Shown here: positions 9,443 to 17,933 of the stretch, piece by piece
Layout of the letters: the number at the start of each line of letters is the position of its first letter
Position numbering within the stretch: the stretch's first letter is position 1
Origin: Cerasibacillus sp036516575
GTDB taxonomy: Bacteria > Bacillota > Bacilli > Bacillales > Amphibacillaceae
NCBI RefSeq assembly: GCF_036516575.1
Contig: NZ_DATBTY010000036.1
Span: 62,001 to 126,000, forward strand
DNA: 64,000 bases
Direction: 5' to 3'
Position numbers and translations under genes: made by a program
The notes under the pieces: model-generated
Told to the model about the DNA's origin: nothing
Seen by the model: only the letters and a program-made list of their open reading frames with translations
Databases searched by the model: none

Positions 9443-10306
9443 ATGTCAAGACATCATAACCAATCAATATACCGCGATTATTTTTTTATATTTATCGGAG
9501 CAACTTTAGTCGGTTTATCATACAATATTTTCTTACTGCCAGCGAAATTAGCCGCAGGTGGTTTATCAGGAGTTAGCACCATTCTTTATGAGTTATTTCG
9601 GCTAAGTCCAGCCTTTACACAATTCATTATGAACATCCCAATTTTTATTATTGGCTGGATGGTTTTAGGAAGAGACTTTTCTAAAAAAACATTAGTAGGG
9701 ACATTTTGGGTACCATTTGTCATTTGGTTATCCCAGGATTTGCCATTTCATGTAACAAATCCCTTATTAGGAGCATTGTATGGGGGAATTGTACTAGGTT
9801 TAGGTTTGGGATTGGTCTATAAAGGGAATGGATCAACAGGTGGTACAGCAGCAATCGCTCAAATCGTAAAAAAATTTACAGGCATTTCAAGTGGTTATTC
9901 TCAATTTATCGTTGATGGATTAGTTGTCATCGCATCGTTAGTCGTTTTTAATTTGGAACTTACATTATTTGCATTAATGGCTATATATATTACAGGAAAG
10001 GCGATTGATGTCGTACAAATTGACACATCACGAACAAAGCTTATTCTAATTATTACCGAACATGAAGATAAAATTCAGGCACTTATTAAAGAAGAAATCG
10101 ATCGAGGATTAACGAAGGTTCGTTCAATTGGCGGTCATACACAGATGGAAAAAACGATGATTCTCTGTGTAGCTGAACAACAGGAGGCTGTCCATTTAAA
10201 GAAACGATTACAAGAAGATGACTCATCCTTCGTTATTTTCCTCAACGCATCAGAAATATTGGGTAGAGGATTTACATTGGACAAATATGATGGGCAAAAA
10301 TTGTAA
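9443..10306 (+). CDS. YitT family membrane protein (DUF161 + DUF2179)
   Basis: A 287-residue protein with an N-terminal block of five to six membrane segments (DUF161, about residues 12-200, with LPAKLAAGGLSGVSTILYEL and GNGSTGGTAAIAQ) and a cytoplasmic DUF2179 domain at about residues 215-280 (TRTKLILIITEHEDKIQ onward). The architecture is that of YitT/YpjC/YqfU paralogues, widespread in Bacilli and of unproven transport function. AGAGAGG precedes the ATG. It is monocistronic. Confidence 0.88.
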   Translation: MSRHHNQSIYRDYFFIFIGATLVGLSYNIFLLPAKLAAGGLSGVSTILYELFRLSPAFTQFIMNIPIFIIGWMVLGRDFSKKTLVGTFWVPFVIWLSQDLPFHVTNPLLGALYGGIVLGLGLGLVYKGNGSTGGTAAIAQIVKKFTGISSGYSQFIVDGLVVIASLVVFNLELTLFALMAIYITGKAIDVVQIDTSRTKLILIITEHEDKIQALIKEEIDRGLTKVRSIGGHTQMEKTMILCVAEQQEAVHLKKRLQEDDSSFVIFLNASEILGRGFTLDKYDGQKL

Positions 10307-10505
10307 AATTTCTTCCTGACTTTCGTCTTTCCTTGTTTCATCTATAGTCAGTAAATGTTATGAATGCAAAAAGTATTTTACAAATATGATAGGAATACTT
10401 TAGGGCATTGATTCATTGGCATAACAAATAATTTGCCGGCGTTATCATATACTAACTACAAGGCGATTCGGCTACTTAGTAAGGATGAAATAAGGAGGAG
10501 ATTTC

Positions 10506-12452
10506 ATGGGATTAAATGTTACCCAAAAACTCATTAAAAGCCATCTCGTATCTGGAGAGATGGTTCCGGGCGAAGAAATTGGTCTGAAAATTGACCAAAC
10601 GCTCACGCAAGATGCGACAGGTACTCTCGTGATGCTTGAACTTGAAGCAATGGGGCTTAAGCGTGCGAAAACAGAAGTATCGGCCCAGTATGTGGATCAT
10701 AATCTTATTCAGGAAGATAGTAAGAATCCAGATGATCACTTGTTTTTATATAGTGCAACACGCCGTTTCGGGCTATATCACAGCCGTCCTGGGAATGGCG
10801 TTAGTCATCCTGTCCATATGCAATATTTAGCTAAACCAGGAAAAACATTACTTGGATCTGATAGTCATACATGTGCTAATGGATGTATGGGAATGTTAGC
10901 GATGGGAGCTGGTGGTCTAGATGTTGCGCTGGCCATTGCAGGTGAGCCGTTTTATGTCAAGATGCCTCAAGTGTGGGGGATTAAATTAACAGGAGAACTT
11001 CCAGATTGGGTAAGTGCTAAAGATGTTATTCTAGAATTGTTACGACGCCACGATGTGAAAGGTGGAGTCGGTAAAGTGATTGAATATTATGGTCCAGGAC
11101 TCGATAAACTAAGTGCAATGGATCGCCATGTTATCGCTAATATGGGAGCTGAATTAGGAGCCACAGGAACAGTCTTTCCATCCGATCAAGAAATAAAGCG
11201 ATTTTTAACAGCGCAAGGAAGAAAAGCTGATTGGATAGAGCTTGTAGCAGATGATGAGGCAACCTATGATATTAATGAAGAAATTAATTTATCAGAACTT
11301 GAGCCTTTAATTGCTAAGCCATCAAGTCCAGGAAACGTTGTCCCGGTAAGTGAAGTCTCTGGCACTCCAATCTACCAGTCATATATCGGATCATCTGCCA
11401 ATCCAGGCTTTCGTGATTTTGCCATTGCTGCTGAAATGGTTAAAGATAAAAAGATAGCGGATGGTGTTTCGTTTGATATTAACCCGACATCAAGACAAAT
11501 GTTAACAGATCTTGTAAAAGAAAGTCATATCTCAAGTCTTCTACAAGCAGGAGCCCGTATGCATCAAGCTGGTTGTAATGGTTGTATTGGCATGGGCCAA
11601 GCGCCTGCCACTGGTAAAAACAGCTTACGTACAACACCTCGTAATTTCCCTGGACGTTCTGGGACTAAAGAAGATAGTGTTTATTTATGTAGCCCGGAAA
11701 CAGCTGCTGCTTCTGCATTAACCGGAAAAATTACTGACCCGCGAACCTTAAATATTCCATACCCAAAAGTTAAAGAACTTAAAAAACCGACCGTCGATCA
11801 AACAATCCTTGACGCTCCTTTACCGGATGAAGAAGCACAAAAAGTTAAGCTAGAAAAAGGCCCTAATATCGCATCTATTCCTACGATGGATGCTTTACCT
11901 GATGAATTAGAAGTACCGGTCTTACTTAAAATGGGTGACAACATATCAACGGATGAAATCCTGGCAGGTGGGGCACGTGTACTTCCTTATCGAAGTAATC
12001 TGCCAGAAATAAGTAAATTTACCTTTGAAATCATTGATGACACGTATTATTCACGGGCAAAAAAGACTGTTCAAGAAGGAGGCCATGCCATTGTTGCTGG
12101 TTATAACTATGGACAGGGATCAAGTCGTGAACATGCAGCATTAGCCCCACGTTATTTAGGATTAAAAATCGCTCTCGTTAAGGACTTTGCGCGTATTCAT
12201 TGGCAAAACCTTGTTAACTTTGGGGTATTACCGCTCACTTTTGTCAATGTTGATGACTATGAGAAACTCGAGAATGGAGATGTATTAGTCGTTTCTAATT
12301 TACGTGAAAAAGTTAAAGCAGATCAACCATTTCTACTCAAAGTTAAAGATAAAGAAAAACATATAGAAGTGACTCACGCATTATCAAAACGCCAAATCGA
12401 TGTGATGCTTCAAGGTGGAATGATTAATTGGGTTAAAAATAGGCAATCATAA
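10506..12452 (+). CDS. Aconitate hydratase, short (~650-residue) type
   Basis: A 648-residue 4Fe-4S hydrolyase predicted to interconvert citrate and isocitrate. Cluster cysteines are visible: C123 in GSDSHTCANG and the C357-x2-C360 pair in GCNGCIGMG. The C-terminal swivel domain contains YNYGQGSSREHAALAP, a substrate-binding motif. The length is far below the ~900 residues of CitB of B. subtilis and fits the putative-aconitase subfamily of about 640-660 residues. AAGGAGG precedes the ATG. A homoaconitase or isopropylmalate role is less likely because both domains are fused and no leu genes are near. Confidence 0.85.
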   Translation: MGLNVTQKLIKSHLVSGEMVPGEEIGLKIDQTLTQDATGTLVMLELEAMGLKRAKTEVSAQYVDHNLIQEDSKNPDDHLFLYSATRRFGLYHSRPGNGVSHPVHMQYLAKPGKTLLGSDSHTCANGCMGMLAMGAGGLDVALAIAGEPFYVKMPQVWGIKLTGELPDWVSAKDVILELLRRHDVKGGVGKVIEYYGPGLDKLSAMDRHVIANMGAELGATGTVFPSDQEIKRFLTAQGRKADWIELVADDEATYDINEEINLSELEPLIAKPSSPGNVVPVSEVSGTPIYQSYIGSSANPGFRDFAIAAEMVKDKKIADGVSFDINPTSRQMLTDLVKESHISSLLQAGARMHQAGCNGCIGMGQAPATGKNSLRTTPRNFPGRSGTKEDSVYLCSPETAAASALTGKITDPRTLNIPYPKVKELKKPTVDQTILDAPLPDEEAQKVKLEKGPNIASIPTMDALPDELEVPVLLKMGDNISTDEILAGGARVLPYRSNLPEISKFTFEIIDDTYYSRAKKTVQEGGHAIVAGYNYGQGSSREHAALAPRYLGLKIALVKDFARIHWQNLVNFGVLPLTFVNVDDYEKLENGDVLVVSNLREKVKADQPFLLKVKDKEKHIEVTHALSKRQIDVMLQGGMINWVKNRQS

Positions 12453-12478
12453 ACATGGAAATTTGGAGGTGTTATCGT

Positions 12479-12652
12479 ATGACGAACGATGCAACTTGTA
12501 AAGCGTGTCACGGTTCAGGTATGCAACGAGATGATGAGGGATGGCAATATACGTGTAGCGTCTGTCATGGAGAAGGAGTCGTCAATGAATTAAGCACTGC
12601 TCGGAATGTTAAAATTATGTCAACCGATGAAAACAATCGTTTGCTTGATTAA
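12479..12652 (+). CDS. Small CxxCxGxG zinc-finger-like protein
   Basis: A 57-residue protein with two DnaJ-type knots, CKACHGSG and CSVCHGEG, which would bind one zinc ion. GGAGGTG at 12465 selects ATG 12479 over an upstream in-frame start. It sits 26 bases after the aconitase gene and before a terminator, so the two are probably one transcript. It resembles small YuiA-like proteins of Bacilli, but I cannot identify a function; a chaperone-like or cluster-related role is speculation from context. Confidence 0.75.
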   Translation: MTNDATCKACHGSGMQRDDEGWQYTCSVCHGEGVVNELSTARNVKIMSTDENNRLLD

Positions 12653-12653
12653 G

Positions 12654-12687
12654 AAAAATCCGCTCCTTAGTTGAGGAGCGGATTTTT
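12654..12687. terminator. Bidirectional terminator
   Basis: AAAAATCCGCTCC pairs with GGAGCGGATTTTT across a short loop; serves the aconitase operon and the convergent coat gene. Confidence 0.9.
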
Positions 12688-12703
12688 GTGTGGCCATCAT
12701 ATA

Positions 12704-13321
12704 TTAATGCATCGTCGTGCCACCTTGTATTGGTGCGAAGGCGTTGATGTACTGATTCATATCCTCCTGTTTTAGCTGAGGCACTTGGTAATAATGTTTA
12801 CGATTTTGGTATAAAAAGACTTCATACGCCATTTCGATTAAATTTGGTACACTATCAGCAAACACCCTGCGTAAGACAGGATTTGTCGCTTCAAGGGCTG
12901 TCATCGTAAAACTAGATGCACTCGACTTTAAAGCAGCCATCATAAAACCGGAAATACATTGATCGTTAATTTCTTGAACAGATTGAGCAGGTGATTTTGG
13001 TTGTGATGGTTGCATCCCGAATAGTACGTCATTACTTTCAGTCATTTCATATACTTGTGTTTTAACAGTCGGATCTTGTCCCGTTTTTAATGTATCGACA
13101 ATCGTATTGTATAATTGACTTAAAAACGACCGATGTCTTTGAAGCATTGACTTGAGTTCGGGATCTTGAATATGTTGTTCATACAACATATACTGTTCCA
13201 TTCCGCCAACTAATCCAGAAATTGCCTCATGGGCATCAAAGAGCTCATGACCACCGTGATTCATTTGTGGGGGAACTTGTTCCGAACGCTGAAATTGTTG
13301 TCCTTGATTTTGCTGTTGCAT
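12704..13321 (-). CDS. CotF-like spore coat protein
   Basis: A 205-residue protein with a Gln-rich N-terminus (MQQQNQGQQFQ), then a CotF/ferritin-like helical region with the segment HELFDAHEAISGLVGGMEQYMLYEQHIQD and a second helical block ending in QVPQLKQEDMNQYI. Such proteins are components or paralogues of the Bacillus spore coat. AGGAGG precedes the start. No sigma-factor site was resolved. It is one of the pieces of evidence that the organism sporulates. Confidence 0.82.
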   Translation of the reverse strand: MQQQNQGQQFQRSEQVPPQMNHGGHELFDAHEAISGLVGGMEQYMLYEQHIQDPELKSMLQRHRSFLSQLYNTIVDTLKTGQDPTVKTQVYEMTESNDVLFGMQPSQPKSPAQSVQEINDQCISGFMMAALKSSASSFTMTALEATNPVLRRVFADSVPNLIEMAYEVFLYQNRKHYYQVPQLKQEDMNQYINAFAPIQGGTTMH

Positions 13322-13463
13322 AATTTACAATTCCTCCTTTATTATTATCGTTTTTATTGTGAACGATTTATTATAAAATATTCTATATCTATTTCTCTTA
13401 ACATAAAAAAAGGTGTATGATAATAATTTCACGAATATGTTTGAAAGGTGTGGAGGTAAAGAA

Positions 13464-13700
13464 ATGGAATCAAATGATAAAAAGTATATTGAAGTTTGGG
13501 AAGACGTTGTTCATATGAAAGACTTAGTGCTTAGTTTAATCATCTGTAGCGTAACGACGATGGGTGGATATCTTTTCGCACCTAATGATGCAACGAAACC
13601 ACTCGTTTTTGGGTTGATTGGTACAGTCATTGGCTTTATTATTTGTAGCATCATTTTTAAACCAAAACGTACTTTTGAATATATTGAAGAGGAGGAGTAA
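13464..13700 (+). CDS. Small two-helix membrane protein before a TctA-like permease
   Basis: A 78-residue protein with two predicted membrane helices (LVLSLIICSVTTMGGYLF and LVFGLIGTVIGFIICSIIF) and an acidic C-terminus. GGAGGT selects ATG 13464 rather than an earlier in-frame start. Its stop is three bases before the TTG of the TctA-like gene, whose ribosome site lies inside its last codons. Position suggests a stand-in for TctB, the small membrane subunit of tripartite tricarboxylate transporters, though it is half the usual TctB size. Confidence 0.7.
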   Translation: MESNDKKYIEVWEDVVHMKDLVLSLIICSVTTMGGYLFAPNDATKPLVFGLIGTVIGFIICSIIFKPKRTFEYIEEEE

Positions 13701-13703
13701 GTT

Positions 13704-15056
13704 TTGGACGTATCACTTATTGTACAAATGATTATCGCAGCAGTTATTGGTGCAACATTATATACGATAATTGGAATTGCGCCAGGTACAGATGAAACAG
13801 CTGTCCTTGCTCCAGTTACCCTTGTGCTCGTATTAATGGGCATACAACCAATCGTTATTTTATCTTTTTTTATATCAGCCATTGTCGCAAAAAAATTAAC
13901 AGACTCCATTCCAGTCGCTATTGCGGGCATTCCAGGTGGTGTGATGGCAGCGCCGATGGTGGAACATGCGATGGTATTGAAAAAGCATGGATTACCAGAT
14001 GTGAGTATTCGCAAAATGGCTTCTGGTTCTGTGATTGGAACACTTGTGGCTGTGCCGTTGAGTTTATTACTGGCGAGCCTATTGGCTCCATTTGGCGGTA
14101 ATATTGCTCAATATGCGGGCCCAATCTTTTTCGGCGGAGCTGTCTTTTTAGCTTTAATGTCTAAAAACCGTTGGCTAGCTTTAGTATCCATCGTTCCTTT
14201 TGCTATCCTCATTCAAGGGTTACGCCATTTATATTGGGGAATAGGTATCATTCCGGAAGATAAAACAGTCTTTACATCATTTTTCTTAGGCATTACGATT
14301 GGACCTATTATTTTAACGTTATTTGAGTTATTAAATAAGGATATTCGTCAAAAAAAACCACGCTACGGTAAAAAGGAAATTAAAGTTATTAAGCAGAAAC
14401 CGACGAAAGGGTTTCCGAACCCGTTTAAAATACTTGACCGAAGTGAAGTACGAACAACATCATTTGCTTCATTTTTAGGTGTGATGACTTTCTTTATGAG
14501 CCCAGTTGGTATTACAATCTTTTTAGGGGAGACATTAACGAAATATATTAAAAATCCAGTAAAGCGTGCCTCACGTGCTATTGCGAGTATGGACGGACTA
14601 ACAAATGCAACATATATTTCTGGAACATTGATTCCATTAATTGCCATCGGTTTACCGTTATCACCGACAGCTATTGGACCAGCGATTGCTTTATTTAATG
14701 CACCCCCTGTGTTAACAGAAGACCATAATTTACATCATTTACTAACAATGACTGATTTTGTCGTGGCAACCATCATTGGTTCAGTTATTGCTATCGGACT
14801 CACTTATTATGTAACTGTAAAATATTCACAGCAAATTTGTGCATTTGTGTTTAAATATGTTCCACATGAAGCGCTATTAGGTGTGTTTTTTGCACTCGTT
14901 CTTATGTTAGCTTATCGTGATGCTGGTTTAATAAACATTGCAGGTGTCTTTTTAATCGGTATTGTAGCGGGTACTTTACATCGTTGGGGTGTTAATTATG
15001 GTGTTCAGTTTATGGTTCTATATGCGGCGCCGTGGCTATTAGGATTATTCTCATAA
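13704..15056 (+). CDS. TctA-like tripartite tricarboxylate transporter permease
   Basis: A 450-residue polytopic protein. The N-terminal half contains the TctA-like segments IGIAPGTDETAVLAPVTL and DSIPVAIAGIPGGVMAAPMVE; the second half repeats the pattern (GLTNATYISGTLIPLIAIGLP). This resembles DUF112/TctA permeases that move citrate-like acids with a periplasmic or lipoprotein binding protein, but is ~50 residues shorter. Start is TTG behind GAGGAGGAG. No TctC binding protein is encoded beside it. Substrate is unknown. Confidence 0.78.
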   Translation: MDVSLIVQMIIAAVIGATLYTIIGIAPGTDETAVLAPVTLVLVLMGIQPIVILSFFISAIVAKKLTDSIPVAIAGIPGGVMAAPMVEHAMVLKKHGLPDVSIRKMASGSVIGTLVAVPLSLLLASLLAPFGGNIAQYAGPIFFGGAVFLALMSKNRWLALVSIVPFAILIQGLRHLYWGIGIIPEDKTVFTSFFLGITIGPIILTLFELLNKDIRQKKPRYGKKEIKVIKQKPTKGFPNPFKILDRSEVRTTSFASFLGVMTFFMSPVGITIFLGETLTKYIKNPVKRASRAIASMDGLTNATYISGTLIPLIAIGLPLSPTAIGPAIALFNAPPVLTEDHNLHHLLTMTDFVVATIIGSVIAIGLTYYVTVKYSQQICAFVFKYVPHEALLGVFFALVLMLAYRDAGLINIAGVFLIGIVAGTLHRWGVNYGVQFMVLYAAPWLLGLFS

Positions 15057-15075
15057 TGGGAAGGAGATAACAACA

Positions 15076-16017
15076 TTGCAACAACCGCTTCTTATTGATC
15101 AAGATCTTTACTTAATTGATGGATTTGATATGAACATACGAAAGAGGACAAGCATCTATGTCCTTGCTAAAGAAAAACTCACATTAATTGGAATAGGACC
15201 GAGTCCCTCGGTTCCCTATGTTCAACGTGGATTACAAAAGCTTGGATTTCGCATGGATGACGTGAGATACATTATTCTAACCCATGCTCATTTAGACCAT
15301 GCAGGAGGCATTGGGCTATTTATGCAATCTTGCCCAAACGCTAAAATTATCTGTCATCCAGATGCGGTCCAGTATTTATTACAACCGAGAAAAGTTGCTG
15401 CTGTGACACGTGCGATGTATGGTGATAATTTTACCGATTTCTTTGATCCGATTCGTAAGGTTTATGAAGAAGATATCGTCATAAAGCAAGGTGGAGATGA
15501 GTTAAACATTGGTTTAAAATGTACACTACAATTTATTGATACACCTGGACATATGCCACATCATTTTGTCGTCTATGATAAGCAGACAGAACGTTTGTTT
15601 TCTGGAAATAGCACAGGGATACGATATGAACAATTGGCTCAAGTTGGGGTGGACTTTGTTCTGCCATTTACACCACCAAATCAATTTGACCCCGGAGCGA
15701 TGAAGAAATCATTAGAAAAACTAAAGCAATTACCAATTAAGCAATTATGCTATGGTCATTTTGGTGTCACAAATGAACCAGCAAAAGCACTCAATCAAGT
15801 GAGTAACTGGCTAGACCTCTTTATCGATACGGGGGAACAAGCCTTTGTTAGAGGGGCTACATATGATGATTTAATGAAACAATTACAACAGAAAGTGACA
15901 CAATACCTCCTGAAGCAAGGTATTATGGCCAATGATGATGTATATTTATTAATCAATTTAGATTTATACTTAAGTTCTCTTGGTCTTATCGATTATTTTC
16001 AAAAAATAGAACAGTAA
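15076..16017 (+). CDS. Metallo-beta-lactamase-fold hydrolase
   Basis: A 313-residue MBL-fold protein with the metal motif THAHLDHAGG (HxHxDH) near residue 75, a downstream DTPGHMPHH histidine and the terminal CYGHFG histidine. Start is TTG after AAGGAGA. It follows the TctA-like gene by 19 bases and is the last gene before a terminator, so it probably acts on the transported compound or on a related ester, thioester or lactone. A glyoxalase-II-like or lactonase role is possible; the sequence does not decide. Confidence 0.82.
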   Translation: MQQPLLIDQDLYLIDGFDMNIRKRTSIYVLAKEKLTLIGIGPSPSVPYVQRGLQKLGFRMDDVRYIILTHAHLDHAGGIGLFMQSCPNAKIICHPDAVQYLLQPRKVAAVTRAMYGDNFTDFFDPIRKVYEEDIVIKQGGDELNIGLKCTLQFIDTPGHMPHHFVVYDKQTERLFSGNSTGIRYEQLAQVGVDFVLPFTPPNQFDPGAMKKSLEKLKQLPIKQLCYGHFGVTNEPAKALNQVSNWLDLFIDTGEQAFVRGATYDDLMKQLQQKVTQYLLKQGIMANDDVYLLINLDLYLSSLGLIDYFQKIEQ

Positions 16018-16050
16018 AAAAAGCGGTCTTTACCATGAAGACCGCTTTTT
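16016..16050. terminator. Bidirectional terminator
   Basis: AAAAAAAGCGGTCTT pairs with AAGACCGCTTTTT. Confidence 0.9.
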
Positions 16051-16052
16051 GA

Positions 16053-16442
16053 TTACTCTTCTTCAGTTTTCATAAACGTTAAAATGGCAAATATAACAAA
16101 ACTAATCAAGAGAATCGTGCCACCAACGATAAAGAAGATCGTCACTAAGGTTTGATTTAATGAGAACGGGTTGACATAATAAAGCCACATACCAATTGTC
16201 AGACCGAGCGATCCAATAATCGCTGTCCAAACGTGAGCAGCAGCTAATTTTTTATTCTGTGGTGTAAAAATTTTATAATATACCGCCCAAGCAAAAAGCG
16301 ATAACCAGCCGACAACGAGGACGTGAGCATGAACAGACTTAAATAGATAGCTTCCGGAACCCGCCATATGTGATCCTAAAATAGCACCGACTAATGCGAA
16401 TAGTGCTGAAAAACGAAGCAATACTTTACTATACGATGTCAT
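16053..16442 (-). CDS. Four-helix membrane protein resembling a fragment of haem-copper oxidase subunit I
   Basis: A 129-residue protein with four membrane helices. The motif VHAHVLVVGWLSLFAWAVYY resembles the HAHLNLLGW helix of NorB/CcoN-type subunit I proteins, with H39 and H41 as possible haem or metal ligands, and a further histidine in AAAHVWTAIIG. It is far too short to be an oxidase. Stand-alone proteins like this occur in Bacilli and are often labelled cytochrome-c oxidase. No partner subunit is nearby. Role unknown; haem binding is inference. Confidence 0.65.
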   Translation of the reverse strand: MTSYSKVLLRFSALFALVGAILGSHMAGSGSYLFKSVHAHVLVVGWLSLFAWAVYYKIFTPQNKKLAAAHVWTAIIGSLGLTIGMWLYYVNPFSLNQTLVTIFFIVGGTILLISFVIFAILTFMKTEEE

Positions 16443-16539
16443 AATGTCATCTCCTTACAAATTCACTTTATATAGAGTATATATTGTGAATATGAACAGA
16501 ATATGAATAAGAGATGACAAACCTCGTACGGCTCGATGT

Positions 16540-17301
16540 TTAAAACTCGATGTCGATATCTAATTGAATTGGACAGTGGTCACTGCCCATAACTTGTGGG
16601 TGTGCTTCAGAATGTGTAAGGTACTTTTCTAAACGATTTGACACAATGAAATAGTCAATCCGCCAGCCAATATTACGTTCTCGAACGCCTCTCATATAAG
16701 ACCACCAAGTGTATATTCCTTCAGTATCTGGATAGAAATGACGAAGTGTATCGATAAATCCAGCATTTAATAATCGTGACATTTTTCCTCTTTCTTCATC
16801 TGTGAAACCAGAGTTGCCTTTATTTGCTTTTGCGTTACGAATATCAATGTCTTGATGTGCTACATTTAAATCGCCACAATAAATGACGGGTTTTCTCTCG
16901 TCTAATTGTTTCAGATGTTCAAATATTTTGCCCTCCCATTCCAAGCGATATTCAAGACGTGCTAAGTCACGCTGGGCATTCGGTGTATAGACATTGACGA
17001 TATAAAAGCCATCATATTCTAATGTAATGATTCGCCCTTCTTTTTCTTCTTGTTCATCAAGAAGACCGTATTGGACAGACAATGGTTCCTTTTTAGTAAA
17101 AATAGCCGTTCCTGAATACCCTTTTCGCTCTGCGTAATTCCAATATTGATGATAACCGTTGAGATCTAATTTAATCTGTCCTTCTTGTAATTTTATTTCT
17201 TGTACACAAAAAATATCTGCTTTAACGTCATGAAAATAATCTAGAAAACCTTTACGAACACAGGCTCTAAGGCCGTTGACATTCCATGAAATGAGTTTCA
17301 T
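16540..17301 (-). CDS. exoA: Exodeoxyribonuclease III
   Basis: A 253-residue Mg2+-dependent AP endonuclease/3'-exonuclease for base-excision repair. The N-terminus MKLISWNVNGLRACVRKGF, the FCVQEIKLQ metal glutamate, GDLNVAH and the terminal GSDHCPIQLD motif are all typical of the ExoA/Xth family, and length matches. GGGGAGAAAA precedes the ATG. Single gene. Confidence 0.95.
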   Translation of the reverse strand: MKLISWNVNGLRACVRKGFLDYFHDVKADIFCVQEIKLQEGQIKLDLNGYHQYWNYAERKGYSGTAIFTKKEPLSVQYGLLDEQEEKEGRIITLEYDGFYIVNVYTPNAQRDLARLEYRLEWEGKIFEHLKQLDERKPVIYCGDLNVAHQDIDIRNAKANKGNSGFTDEERGKMSRLLNAGFIDTLRHFYPDTEGIYTWWSYMRGVRERNIGWRIDYFIVSNRLEKYLTHSEAHPQVMGSDHCPIQLDIDIEF

Positions 17302-17362
17302 TTTTCTCCCCCTAACAATCCATATATTAACACAATGTGAATCAAAAATTGAAAAAGATTCG

Positions 17363-17390
17363 TTGACATGATGTGTATTACGTGTATAAT
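17363..17390 (+). promoter_or_regulatory. Promoter of the ytrA-type operon
   Basis: TTGACA (17363-17368), a 16-base spacer, and TATAAT (17385-17390). The first operator-like dyad overlaps the spacer and -10. Confidence 0.85.
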
Positions 17391-17503
17391 ACAGTTAAAG
17401 AGTGTATGAAGTGGTTAATACGTGTTTTTTTGTAACAAGTGTATTAAGCTGTCCATACAGCTTGTGTGTTTTTTTGTCATTAGTGTATGAAACATTTAAT
17501 ACG
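17373..17503 (+). promoter_or_regulatory. Array of four GTGTAT-N9-[A/C]ATAC operator-like dyads
   Basis: Four 21-base sites share GTGTAT, nine variable bases, then AATAC or CATAC: 17373-17393, 17402-17422, 17439-17459 and 17483-17503. The first covers the -10 box; the others fill the leader up to 35 bases before the start codon. They resemble the AGTGTA-spacer-TACACT inverted repeat known for B. subtilis YtrA. The third also forms a perfect AAGCTGT/ACAGCTT hairpin. They are most likely autorepression sites. Confidence 0.7.
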
Positions 17504-17537
17504 CTGTGATTTCATCATAGTGATAGGAGATGGACCT

Positions 17538-17933
17538 ATGGGACTGAAGTTTAATAATCGGGATCCTGTCTATATGCAAGTGATTCAATATTTTAAAATA
17601 CAGATTGCTAAAGGGACAATAGAACCTGGAGAGGAAGTTCCGTCACGAAGAGAATTAGCCAACCAATTAAAGATTAATCCGAATACCGCTCAGAGAGCTT
17701 ATAAAGAAATGGAGGAGGAAGGTTTGATATTCACAGAGGGGAATTTACCGAGTCGTGTGACAAAAGATGACCGTGTCTTACGTGCTGTTAGAGAAGAACT
17801 TATTATGGAGGCGACAGAGACATTTATTCAAACGATGCATTCCATTAATGTGTCACTCGATGAGGTCGTACAAAGAGTAACTGATAACTATCAAAGCCAT
17901 TTGGAAGAGGGGGAGAAAGATGATAGAAGTTAA
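17538..17933 (+). CDS. GntR-family transcriptional regulator, YtrA subfamily
   Basis: A 131-residue regulator with an N-terminal winged helix (VPSRRELANQLKINPNTAQRAYKEMEEEGLI, about residues 35-65) and a short C-terminal dimerisation helix region, the size and layout of the YtrA subfamily that lacks a large ligand domain. TAGGAGA selects ATG 17538 over an ATG at 17487 that lies inside an operator-like site. The gene overlaps the ABC ATPase gene by 14 bases. It probably represses its own operon, which in B. subtilis relatives responds to cell-wall antibiotics. Confidence 0.88.
   Translation: MGLKFNNRDPVYMQVIQYFKIQIAKGTIEPGEEVPSRRELANQLKINPNTAQRAYKEMEEEGLIFTEGNLPSRVTKDDRVLRAVREELIMEATETFIQTMHSINVSLDEVVQRVTDNYQSHLEEGEKDDRS

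Noticed and set aside
10430..10460. CcpC-like ATAA/TTAT dyad ahead of aconitase
   Set aside because: The spacing does not fit the known CcpC site and the half-sites are too AT-rich to be informative.
13511..14014. Minus-strand 167-codon ORF over the TctA-like gene
   Set aside because: Mirror frame of the conserved permease coding sequence; no ribosome site.
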